Assembly: GCF_002939985.1 (NCBI RefSeq)
Contig: NZ_MDFM01000014.1
Span: forward strand, 75,948 to 139,947
Source of the DNA: Xanthomonas hortorum pv. cynarae
Lineage (GTDB): Bacteria > Pseudomonadota > Gammaproteobacteria > Xanthomonadales > Xanthomonadaceae
Direction: 5' to 3'
DNA length: 64,000 nucleotides
Shown: piece by piece, positions 25,344-32,893 of the stretch
Layout of the letters: each line of letters opens with the position of its first letter
How positions within the stretch are numbered: position 1 is the stretch's first letter
Translations under genes and position numbers: made by a program
The notes under the pieces: generated by a model
Databases searched by the model: none
What the model was told of the DNA's origin: nothing
The model's input: the letters and a program-made list of their open reading frames with translations, nothing else

Positions 25344-26096
25344 TCACCCGCGTGCAAGTTCGCCAATCAGCTCGGGCAATCCGGACGAGGCCGCATCGAC
25401 GTTACTCAGTACCTCGGCCATGGTGATTTCCTGCGCGTCGCCGCAGCCGGCCGCCCAGTTCGCAACGATCGCCAAACACGCATATTCCAGGCCTTTTTCG
25501 CGTGCGAGACCCGCTTCGGGCATGCCGGTCATGCCGACCAGATCGCAGCCGTCGCGACGCATGCGGGCGATCTCTGCAATCGTTTCCAGCCGTGGTCCCT
25601 GCGTGGTTCCATAACATCCATCGGCAACCAACGTGACACCCGTCACTTTGGCGGCAGCGATGACCTTGCTGCGAAACATCGGCGAATACGGATGACCGAA
25701 ATCCACGTGCTGCACCTCGCTGCCCGGCTCTTCGCAGAAGGTGGAGACACGGCCCCAGGTGTAATCGATCAACTGATCCGGGCACGCCAATACGCGCGGG
25801 CCGAACCGCTCAGTGATGCCGCCCACGGTGTTGAGTGCCAGCACGCGCAAAGCGCCGATTTGCTGCAGCGCAGCGATGTTTGCGCGGTAATTGACCTTGT
25901 GCGGCGGCAGCGAATGGCCTTCACCATGACGCGCCAGAAACGCCACGCGGTGACCCAGCAACATGCCGACGCGAATCGGCCCGGAGGGCGCGCCGTACGG
26001 CGTTTCGATCTGGTGCGTCTGCACCTCGTCCAGCTGCGCGAGCTTGTAGACACCAGTGCCGCCGATGACGGCCAATGCGATGGAATTGGGAGACAC
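25344..26096 (-). CDS. S-methyl-5'-thioinosine (or thioadenosine) phosphorylase
   Basis: The protein is 250 residues. PNP/MTAP family motifs are AVIGGTGVY, ARHGEGHSLPPHKVNYRANI, LALNTVGGI, TQGPRLET and MTGMPEAGLAREKGLEYACL. It splits a methylthio-nucleoside with phosphate into the base and 5-methylthioribose-1-phosphate. The combination with nagZ and hpt next door matches Pseudomonas, where the neighbour of nagZ is a methylthioinosine phosphorylase. Hypoxanthine released by that reaction would be the substrate of the hpt product, so the MTI form is favoured, though MTA specificity cannot be excluded. Confidence 0.9.
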   Translation of the reverse strand: MSPNSIALAVIGGTGVYKLAQLDEVQTHQIETPYGAPSGPIRVGMLLGHRVAFLARHGEGHSLPPHKVNYRANIAALQQIGALRVLALNTVGGITERFGPRVLACPDQLIDYTWGRVSTFCEEPGSEVQHVDFGHPYSPMFRSKVIAAAKVTGVTLVADGCYGTTQGPRLETIAEIARMRRDGCDLVGMTGMPEAGLAREKGLEYACLAIVANWAAGCGDAQEITMAEVLSNVDAASSGLPELIGELARG

Positions 26097-26129
26097 AACC
26101 GACCTCTGCTACGAAAAGACATGACGGCG

Positions 26130-26171
26130 CGCGCACGCGTGCGCGACGGACTGCCCGCAGCGATGCGGGCA
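26130..26171. other. Two small palindromes between hpt and the phosphorylase gene
   Basis: A perfect 16-bp palindrome CGCGCACGCGTGCGCG (26130-26145) is followed by an 8-bp hairpin TGCCCGCA-GCGA-TGCGGGCA (26152-26171). They lie in the 86-bp space between two co-directional genes. There is no T-tract, so this could be an mRNA processing or stability element or a protein-binding site. Confidence 0.45.
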
Positions 26172-26182
26172 CACTGCGGGAA

Positions 26183-26737
26183 TTACTGCTTCATCGCATA
26201 GATGGCGGGAATGCCGCGCAGCTGCTCGTTGACGTCCATGCCGAAGCCGAACACGTAGCGGTCGGCCACTTCCACGCCCACATAATCGGCAGCGACGCCG
26301 GGCACGCAGCGGTCATGGCGCTTGACGGTCAACACCGCCACACGCACGTCGGTAGCGCCCTGCTCCAGGCACCACTGGCGCACGCCCTGCAGCGTGTAAC
26401 CCTCATCGAGAATGTCGTCGACCAGAATCACCCGGCGGCCGAACAACGCGGTGGCCGGGCGGTGCTTCCAGACCAGCTCGCCGCCGGTGGTTTCGCCGCG
26501 GTAACGGGTGGCATGCAGGTAATCGAACTGCAGGTCCTGGCCGCGTGCGCCCAGCTCCAGCGCGAGCTGGCCGGAGAACGGCAGCGCGCCATGCATGATG
26601 GTGAGATATACCGGCACTTCGCCGGCGTAGTCGCGCGCGATCGCATCGGCAATGGTGCCGACGGCGGCGTCGATGGCGGGGCTGTCGACCAGCAGATCGG
26701 CTTGGGCCAGGGCCTGGGAAATGGTGAGCGTGGACAT
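26183..26737 (-). CDS. hpt: Hypoxanthine-guanine phosphoribosyltransferase
   Basis: The start at 26737 (MSTLTISQALAQADLL) gives 184 residues, and the long upstream frame is a shadow. The PRPP-binding motif VILVDDILDEGYTLQ and the flexible-loop and hood elements LTIMHGALPFSGQL are present. It converts hypoxanthine or guanine plus PRPP to IMP or GMP (purine salvage, cytoplasm). It overlaps the nagZ stop by one base (TGATG), so it is translationally coupled. It probably receives hypoxanthine from the phosphorylase encoded downstream. Confidence 0.93.
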   Translation of the reverse strand: MSTLTISQALAQADLLVDSPAIDAAVGTIADAIARDYAGEVPVYLTIMHGALPFSGQLALELGARGQDLQFDYLHATRYRGETTGGELVWKHRPATALFGRRVILVDDILDEGYTLQGVRQWCLEQGATDVRVAVLTVKRHDRCVPGVAADYVGVEVADRYVFGFGMDVNEQLRGIPAIYAMKQ

Positions 26738-27741
26738 CAGGCAGTTGTTCCGAAAGGGGCGGAAGGGGAAGTGGTGAATGAGGCGTCGGTGCCGGCGAGC
26801 AGGCCATCCCAGCCCAGCGCGCCGCGGCCGATCAGGCTTATCAGTGCTGCGGTATTGAGGCTGCGGCCTTGCACGGCGTGCAGCGATTCGTCGACCAGTT
26901 CCGGGTGGCAGACCAGCACCACGTCGCAGCCGGCATCCAGGTGCGCATGCACCCGGCCCGCCACGCCACCGGCACTGAACGAGGCGGCCATGCCGATGTC
27001 GTCGGAGAACACCACGCCGCGGAAGCCCAGTTGCCCACGCAGGATCTGCTCGATCCAGCGCTGCGAATAACCGGCCGGTTCCGGCGCAACCTGCGGGTAG
27101 ACCACGTGCGCCATCATCACCGCGTCGGCACCGGCTTCGATCCCGGCCACGAATGGCACAAGATCCTCGGCCAGCAGCACGTCCAGCGGCCGCGGGTCGC
27201 TGGCATGGTCGACATGGGTGTCTTCCAGCACCGTGCCATGGCCGGGGAAATGCTTGAGCGTGGCGGCCATGCCGGCGCCGTGCAGCGCCTGCACATAGGC
27301 GCGGGTGAAGCTGGCCACGATCTGCGGGTCGTCGCTGAAGGCGCGATCGCCGATGGCGCGGTTGCCGCGGCCCAGATCCACCACCGGCGCAAAGCTCAGG
27401 TCCACCCCGCTGGCACGTACTTCGCTGGCCATCAGCTGCGCATGCGCGCGCGCGGCAGCAAGGGCGGCCTCGGGGTCCTGCGCATACTGCGCGCCGAAGC
27501 TCTGCAGCGGCGCCAGGGCGCTGTAACCGTCGCGAAACCGCTGCACGCGCCCGCCTTCCTGGTCCACGCAGATCAACACCGGGCGCGGTGCCGCGGCGCG
27601 GATGGACGCGGACAGTTCGGCCACTTGCGTGCGCGAGGCGAAGTTGCGCTTGAACAGCACCACGCCGGCGACCGCATCGTGCTGCAGCCAGTCGCGCTCC
27701 TGTGCACTGAGTTCGGTACCGGCAACGCCGATCAGAAGCAT
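26737..27741 (-). CDS. nagZ: Beta-N-acetylhexosaminidase NagZ
   Basis: The protein is 334 residues and family GH3. Motifs are CVDQEGGRVQRFRDGYS, the KHFPGHG loop with the catalytic His, and GVVFSDDIGMAA with the nucleophile Asp. It is cytoplasmic and removes N-acetylglucosamine from anhydromuropeptides during peptidoglycan recycling. The length is normal for NagZ and no signal peptide is present. It is the first gene of the nagZ-hpt-phosphorylase set on the minus strand. Confidence 0.95.
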   Translation of the reverse strand: MLLIGVAGTELSAQERDWLQHDAVAGVVLFKRNFASRTQVAELSASIRAAAPRPVLICVDQEGGRVQRFRDGYSALAPLQSFGAQYAQDPEAALAAARAHAQLMASEVRASGVDLSFAPVVDLGRGNRAIGDRAFSDDPQIVASFTRAYVQALHGAGMAATLKHFPGHGTVLEDTHVDHASDPRPLDVLLAEDLVPFVAGIEAGADAVMMAHVVYPQVAPEPAGYSQRWIEQILRGQLGFRGVVFSDDIGMAASFSAGGVAGRVHAHLDAGCDVVLVCHPELVDESLHAVQGRSLNTAALISLIGRGALGWDGLLAGTDASFTTSPSAPFGTTA

Positions 27742-27997
27742 GTTGGGGGACTCCCGGGCCAGGCGCCACGTTGGCGCAGCGCGGCATTGTCGCAGATGCG
27801 CGTTGCAGCGTCAGATCGCGTATTCAGGCAGGTGCCGGACCTGTACGTCTACGCGCCTGATTACCCAGGCGATGTTCTGCACTCACCGACGTCGGCTTGC
27901 TGGTTTCGCCCAAGGCCCGCAGCCGCACTGCCCCTGCGGACTGAGCCGTGTCCAGGCCGCTCGGGACGTCCTTAGAGCCGCCCTGATCCAGCGCAAG

Positions 27998-29593
27998 TCA
28001 GAGCACCTCAAGATTCGCCCGCCAATGCGCTGCCTGCGCCTGCACCTGGGCCAGCACCTCCGGCGCCATGTCGTCGAGCTGCCGGTACGGCATCGCCAGC
28101 CGCTCGTTGGCGTGCAGCAGCGTGCGCTGCCGCGCCAGGAAATCCCAATACAGCGCGTTGTACGGGCAGGCCTGCGCGCCCACCCGCGCCTTGCGCTGGT
28201 ACTTGCAGCCGCCGCAGTAATCGCTCATGCGGTCGATATAGGCCGCGCCGCTGATATACGGCTTGCTGCCGAGCAGGCCGCCGTCGGCGAACTGACTCAT
28301 GCCGATCGTATTGGGCAACTCCACCCACTCGAAGGCGTCGATGTAGACGCCCAGGTACCATCGATGCAGCGCCTGCGGCTCCAGCCCCGCCAGCAGCGCG
28401 AAATTGCCGATCACCATCAGCCGCTGGATATGGTGCGCATGCGCGTTGGCCAGTGAATTGCCGATGGCATCGGCCAGGCAACGCATGCCGATCTGCCCGT
28501 CCCAGAACCAGTGCGGTAGCGGCGCATGCTGCGCCAGCTGATTGGACTGTGCATAGCCCGGCATCTGCGACCAATACACCCCGCGCACGTATTCGCGCCA
28601 GCCTAGAATCTGCCGGATGAAACCTTCCACCGATGCCAGCGGCGCATGTCCGTCATGCCATGCCGCCTCGGCACGGGCGATCACCTCGCGCGGATGCAGC
28701 AGCTTGATGTTGAGCGCGAACGACAGCAGCGAATGGAACAGGCGCGGGCTGCGCGTGCTCATCGCATCTTCGTAGCGACCGAAATCCGGCAACGCATGCG
28801 TGATGAAGGCCTCCAGGTGCTGCAGCGCTTCGTCACGATCCAGCGGCCATGGCAGCGCGTCGGCGTTCGGCGCGCCGAAGCTGCGCACGCCAGCCGCTTC
28901 GATGCAACGCCATAACGCGCGATGGTCGTGCGCTGCCCGCCACTCCTGCGGCGGCGGCGGATCACCTGGCCATGGCGCGCGGTTGTCGTGATCGAAATTC
29001 CAGCGCCCACCTTCCGGCTCGCCGGATGCATCGAGCAAGATTCGATGGCGACGGCGCATCTTTCGATAGAACACCTCCATGCGCCATTGGCTGCCGGGGC
29101 GGAAACACGCGTCCACCTCATCGCGTTCGGTCAGAAAATGCTCGCTGTCGACCATGCGTGTGGCGAATGGCTGGCGCGCGCACCAGTCTCGCAACGCTTC
29201 ATCCAGCCGCCATTCGTCCGGCGCCTGATACTCCAAGTGGCTGGCGCGGTAATGCGCCATCAGCGCGTCCAGATTGGCGGGAATCGAGTGCCGATTGCTG
29301 GAGTTGTCGATGGCCACGTAACGCACCCGGTGACCGACCTGCCGCAAGCGTGCGGCGAACGCGCGCATCGCCGCGAAGATCGCCAGGATCTTCTGCGCGT
29401 GATGCAGCACATAATCGGTTTCTTCGCGCACTTCCATCAGCACGTAGACCACGCCCGCATCGGTCGCATCGAACCAGCTGTGCTGCGGATTGAGCTGATC
29501 GCCCAGAATCAGGCGCAGCGTGTGTGCAGGTGCCTGAGGGGTGAGGTCGGCTGCGCGTGCCACAGCATTAATCGCGATCGCTGCGTACGGCAT
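27998..29593 (-). CDS. Iron-sulfur bacterial cryptochrome/photolyase (PhrB-like)
   Basis: The start at 29593 (MPYAAIAINAV) gives 531 residues and overlaps the flavoprotein gene by 26 bases; a later start near TLRLILGDQLNPQHSW is possible. The family signature is the DUF-type N-terminal segment (LILGDQLNPQHSWF), FAD-domain residues, and the four Cys of the Fe-S cluster: GMRCLADA, then CGGC and ACPYNALYWDF near the C-terminus. Fe-S photolyases (FeS-BCP) repair (6-4) UV photoproducts or act as light sensors. The cofactors cannot be shown from sequence alone. Co-transcription with the adjacent renalase-like flavoprotein is likely. Confidence 0.92.
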   Translation of the reverse strand: MPYAAIAINAVARAADLTPQAPAHTLRLILGDQLNPQHSWFDATDAGVVYVLMEVREETDYVLHHAQKILAIFAAMRAFAARLRQVGHRVRYVAIDNSSNRHSIPANLDALMAHYRASHLEYQAPDEWRLDEALRDWCARQPFATRMVDSEHFLTERDEVDACFRPGSQWRMEVFYRKMRRRHRILLDASGEPEGGRWNFDHDNRAPWPGDPPPPQEWRAAHDHRALWRCIEAAGVRSFGAPNADALPWPLDRDEALQHLEAFITHALPDFGRYEDAMSTRSPRLFHSLLSFALNIKLLHPREVIARAEAAWHDGHAPLASVEGFIRQILGWREYVRGVYWSQMPGYAQSNQLAQHAPLPHWFWDGQIGMRCLADAIGNSLANAHAHHIQRLMVIGNFALLAGLEPQALHRWYLGVYIDAFEWVELPNTIGMSQFADGGLLGSKPYISGAAYIDRMSDYCGGCKYQRKARVGAQACPYNALYWDFLARQRTLLHANERLAMPYRQLDDMAPEVLAQVQAQAAHWRANLEVL

Positions 29594-30578
29594 TGCTGGC
29601 GCGCACACGTTCCGCCAGTGCCACGCCGCTTTGCCAGGCGCCTTCCACCTTGCCGCCGGCCAACCAGTCGCCACACAGACCGATACGCAATTGCGCGTCC
29701 CAGGCACCGCCGATCTGCAAGGGCGGATCGGTGCTGGCCACTGTCCAGCGAGACGCAGCGCAGGACTGCGGCACTGGCAACCCAAGCGCGGCCAGTGTTG
29801 GCAACACACTGGCAATCACCGCCTCGGGCGTCGCGTCGAAATGCGCCTGGCTCCAATCGGCATTGGCATGCAGCAGCCAGGTTTCGCTGCCGGTTCGTCC
29901 AGGCTTGCTGGCGTTGCGCGCCACCCAGCGCAACGGGCCGGCGTTGACGAACAAGGCGTCGTAACCAGGGTCGAGCGGCGTGTCGAAATGCAGCACCACC
30001 GCCCAGGCCGGCTGCATGTTTGCGCCAGCGGCAATCGCCGCGAGCGTGGGCGCGATGTGCTGCAGCAATGCAGCTGCAACCGGCGCCGGCACCGCCAGCA
30101 ACATTGTGTCGAAGGCGCGTCTTGTCTCGTCTCCCGACACAGCCAGACACCATGTGTCGCCGTTGCGCTGCAGAGATCGCACAGCGGTTCCCAATCGAAC
30201 ATCCAGGTCTGCCGCAAGCGCGCGCGCCGGTGCGGCCATGTCCGGCACACCGACAAAGCGCGCCAAAACGCTCTGCGAGGGACGAAATTGGATGCCATCC
30301 CAACTCGCGACGCGCGCGGGCCAGGCCGCCGCGACGCCGGTGGCAATCCATTCGTCCACCACGGCTGCAAACGCCCGATCGCGTGCGGTGAAATACTGCG
30401 CGCCGTGGTCGCACTGCCAGCCATCGCCTGCGCAACTGCGCATGCGGCCGCCGGGTGCATCGCCCTGCTCGAACAGCGTTACCGTCCATCCCGCCGCCTG
30501 CAGCCGTTGCGCACAGGCAAGCCCTGCCAATCCGGCGCCGATCACCGCAACCGTCTTCGGGCGGGCGGGCTGTGTCAT
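29568..30578 (-). CDS. Renalase-like NAD(P)/FAD-dependent oxidoreductase
   Basis: The start at 30578 (MTQPARPKTVAVIGAGLA) gives 336 residues. The FAD-binding VAVIGAGLAGLACAQRL and LFEQGDAPGGRM (GxGxxG and GG-doublet) and the C-terminal RIGLCGDWLAGGKVEGAWQS are as in amine-oxidase/renalase-like proteins. The substrate is unknown; the group oxidises small reduced nicotinamide isomers or amines. It overlaps the photolyase gene downstream, which is a frequent neighbour in xanthomonads and Pseudomonas, so a link to light or redox damage is possible. Confidence 0.88.
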   Translation of the reverse strand: MTQPARPKTVAVIGAGLAGLACAQRLQAAGWTVTLFEQGDAPGGRMRSCAGDGWQCDHGAQYFTARDRAFAAVVDEWIATGVAAAWPARVASWDGIQFRPSQSVLARFVGVPDMAAPARALAADLDVRLGTAVRSLQRNGDTWCLAVSGDETRRAFDTMLLAVPAPVAAALLQHIAPTLAAIAAGANMQPAWAVVLHFDTPLDPGYDALFVNAGPLRWVARNASKPGRTGSETWLLHANADWSQAHFDATPEAVIASVLPTLAALGLPVPQSCAASRWTVASTDPPLQIGGAWDAQLRIGLCGDWLAGGKVEGAWQSGVALAERVRASNAVRSDRD

Positions 30579-30617
30579 CTGCTCAGCTATTGGGAGTTGC
30601 AAGACGCCGCCGGCCGT

Positions 30618-31301
30618 TCACACCGCACAGCCATCCGGCCCGCAGGCATCGGGACCGCCGATCGGCGCCGATTCGGCCGCCAGCTGCAACAGTGCTTGCG
30701 CAAAACTCTCCGGCGGCTGCGCGCCCTGGATCAGGCTGCGTCCATCGATCACGAAACTGGGCACCGCACGGATTCCCAGTGCGGTGGCCTGCGCCAATTG
30801 CGCCTCCACCGCAACGATGCCTTCGTCGGAGTCCAACAGTGCGCGCACGCGCGCCTCATCCAGACCGCCAGCGGCGCCGGCATGCACCAGCGTTTCGGTC
30901 GCGCCCAGGTTGTCGCCTTCGGCAAAATGCGCATGGAACAGCGCTTCGATCACCGCCTCGACATCGCCCTCATGGCTCGCCAGCCAGATCAGCCGATGCG
31001 CGCGCAGCGTGCTCACCTGCACCTGCCCACGCCCGAAATCGAACGGCAGGCCTTCGGCACGCGCAGTGGCCTGCGTCTGCGCCAGCATCTGATCCACGCG
31101 CGCAGCACCGCCAAACTTTTGCGCCAGCGCAGCACGCAACGGTGTCGGTTCCAGACCGGCATCGGGATCCAGCTGAAACGCGTGGTAATGGATGTCCAGC
31201 GCAGGTGCCTGCGCACCAAGCGAGGCCACCGCCTGCTCGAAACGGCGCTTGCCGATCCAGCACCAGGGACAGACAACGTCAGACCAGATATCGATGCGCA
31301 T
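30618..31301 (-). CDS. DsbA-family oxidoreductase (FrnE-like)
   Basis: The start at 31301 (MRIDIWSDVVCPWCWIG) gives 227 residues. The frame upstream to 31343 only reads through repeat DNA. A thioredoxin-fold protein with a CPWC active site at residues 11-14, a helical insert and a cis-Pro loop VPSFVIDG. There is no signal peptide, so it is cytoplasmic, as is usual for FrnE-type members that act on disulfides or 2-hydroxychromene-like substrates. It ends with a Cys-containing tail, GPDACGPDGCAV, which is common in the family. Confidence 0.92.
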   Translation of the reverse strand: MRIDIWSDVVCPWCWIGKRRFEQAVASLGAQAPALDIHYHAFQLDPDAGLEPTPLRAALAQKFGGAARVDQMLAQTQATARAEGLPFDFGRGQVQVSTLRAHRLIWLASHEGDVEAVIEALFHAHFAEGDNLGATETLVHAGAAGGLDEARVRALLDSDEGIVAVEAQLAQATALGIRAVPSFVIDGRSLIQGAQPPESFAQALLQLAAESAPIGGPDACGPDGCAV

Positions 31302-31305
31302 GGGC

Positions 31306-31464
31306 GGGGATTGGAGATTCGTTATTGGGGATTGGCAGAGCATAAGCCTAATTCCAAGGCAGGAATTGGGTAGTCGTGATTGGGAATTCGCAACGCATCA
31401 GCCCAAGTCCGACGCATCACCTTTTAGCTCTTACGAATCCCGAATACCCAATCCCGAATCCCGG
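31306..31464. repeat. GGGATT-type intergenic inverted repeat, copy A
   Basis: The left end GGGGATTGGAGATTCG and several internal GATTGGG / GGATTGG stretches are mirrored on the right by CGAATCCCGAATACCCAATC and CGAATCCCGG. Same family as 38740-38825 and 40690-40800. It overlaps the last codons of the CYTH gene, and its right end encodes that protein's C-terminus. Confidence 0.85.
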
Positions 31465-31955
31465 CTCTCCAGCCACTGCGAGAACGGGTGCGAGGCCAGC
31501 GCCAGGTTGTAATAGCGCACATCGTCGGTGACTTCCTCGCCGATCCACGCGGGCTTGGCAAACGCCTCGTCGGCGCTATCGAGTTCGATCTCGGCCACGA
31601 CCAGCCCGGCGTTGTCGCCGAGAAATTCATCCACTTCCCACACATGACCCTGGTACTCGACCAAATGCCGGCGCTTGTCGATCAAACCGCCGACACACAG
31701 CGCCAGCAGCGCACGCGCATCGACCACCGGAATCGGGTAGTCGAACTCCTGCCGCGTATGCCCCACCTGCCGCGATTTCAAATTGAGAAATGCGCTCTCG
31801 CCCTGGATGCGCACGCGCACCGACGCGTTCTGCGCGCCACTGCGCATCGCTGCCTGGTCGTTGATATAGCCCTGCGCCATCGGGATCACCGCATGCGCGG
31901 CGCTACGCCAACCGTCGCCGGTCACGAGAAACTTGCGTTCGATTTCAATGCCCAT
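31431..31955 (-). CDS. CYTH domain protein (class IV adenylate cyclase/thiamine-triphosphatase fold)
   Basis: The start at 31955 (MGIEIERKFLV) gives 174 residues; a GTG two codons upstream is possible. EIERKFLV is the CYTH signature (ExExK). Further acidic and basic pairs of the tunnel fold are seen (VRVRIQGESAFLNLKSRQ; EVDEFLGDNAGLVVAEIEL). The family hydrolyses or binds triphosphate groups; most small bacterial members of this length are inorganic triphosphatase-like. The last residues, SRDSGLGIRDS, are encoded by the dispersed repeat, so the C-terminus is acquired sequence. Adenylate cyclase activity should not be assumed. Confidence 0.88.
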   Translation of the reverse strand: MGIEIERKFLVTGDGWRSAAHAVIPMAQGYINDQAAMRSGAQNASVRVRIQGESAFLNLKSRQVGHTRQEFDYPIPVVDARALLALCVGGLIDKRRHLVEYQGHVWEVDEFLGDNAGLVVAEIELDSADEAFAKPAWIGEEVTDDVRYYNLALASHPFSQWLESRDSGLGIRDS

Positions 31956-32050
31956 GTCCACAAGTATGGCGGGACCTGCAGAAAAATGCCTGGCCGACGC
32001 AGCCTCGCGACCTCTACACTCCGCCCCCTCTCATTCAAGGACAGAACGCC

Positions 32051-32698
32051 ATGACAGTCAGCCGATACTCCACCCTGCACATTGCGGCGCTCACTGCCGC
32101 ATTGGTGTGCGCAACTGCCACAGCCGGCGCTGCTGCAGCCACGCTCTCGCTGGCCCAGGCGCAACAGGCACTGGATGCGGCCATCGCCGATGACATGGCA
32201 GACAACCCGCAGGAGCAGGGCGACGCGCTCATGTCCGCCATGTTCCGTCCGCGCTTGACCGCGTTGACCGGCTGCCTGCCGGCTGTCGACGCCAAACCGG
32301 AGACGCTCGATTGCATCGTCACCGGCCAGGCCGGGCCCAGCGAAAGACACATGACGCTGCGGTTTGTCCCGAACGATAACGCGTGGGTTTTGCAGCACAG
32401 CAAGAACGAAATGGAAGTCGCCGCGCCGGGACCGCCGCAGGATCGCGTGCATGTGCTCCTGCGCGAAGCCATCAGCCAGATGCTTGTGCAGGAGAACGAC
32501 GCGGCGATGCGCACGCGCATTCAAGACGCCGCGCGTACTGCGCAGGTCTCCGGTGTCGAGCGCTGCAAACTCGGCAGTGAAGCGCCAGTGGTTGAGTGCG
32601 ACGTCATCGTTGAGGCCGAAGGCAAACGCGGCACGCGGCCGATGGCCTTCGCGCTGGTCGACGGGCAATGGCAGAACGCCGTCGAAAAGAAAGACTAA
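32051..32698 (+). CDS. Secreted hypothetical protein (215 aa)
   Basis: An N-terminal signal peptide (ALTAALVCATATAGAAAAT) is followed by a soluble protein with four Cys residues (TGCLPAVD, LDCIVTG, ERCKLGS, VECDVIV) that could form two disulfides. It ends LVDGQWQNAVEKKD. No family was recognised. The start has a weak AAGGACAG upstream. It is divergent from the CYTH gene (about 95 bases apart), so promoters probably face away from each other. A dispersed element begins exactly at its TAA stop codon. Confidence 0.78.
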   Translation: MTVSRYSTLHIAALTAALVCATATAGAAAATLSLAQAQQALDAAIADDMADNPQEQGDALMSAMFRPRLTALTGCLPAVDAKPETLDCIVTGQAGPSERHMTLRFVPNDNAWVLQHSKNEMEVAAPGPPQDRVHVLLREAISQMLVQENDAAMRTRIQDAARTAQVSGVERCKLGSEAPVVECDVIVEAEGKRGTRPMAFALVDGQWQNAVEKKD

Positions 32699-32840
32699 GA
32701 GCGGCTAACAAAACTACTGCGCAGCCGCCAGGCGGGCGCGGCCGGTGCTCGGAATCCTCATGTACCAATCGTACACTCCGGTTCCTCCGCGCCATCCGCA
32801 CCCACCTGACGACCGCTCGCTACGTTTTGTTAGCCACTCT
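32698..32840. repeat. Stop-abutting inverted-repeat element, best-preserved copy 2
   Basis: 143 bp. The left end AGAGCGGCTAACAAAAC and right end GTTTTGTTAGCCACTCT are an almost perfect 17-bp inverted repeat (one mismatch). The outer flanks are TAA on the left (the stop codon of the secreted protein) and TAA on the right, consistent with a 2-3 bp target duplication. The interior contains CATGTACCAATCGTACACTCCG and GCGCCATCCGCACC and has no coding capacity. Confidence 0.9.
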
Positions 32841-32893
32841 AAGAGCGTCACGCCGTCCGGGCGACGGGTAACCGACGCCCGGAACATGACGGC

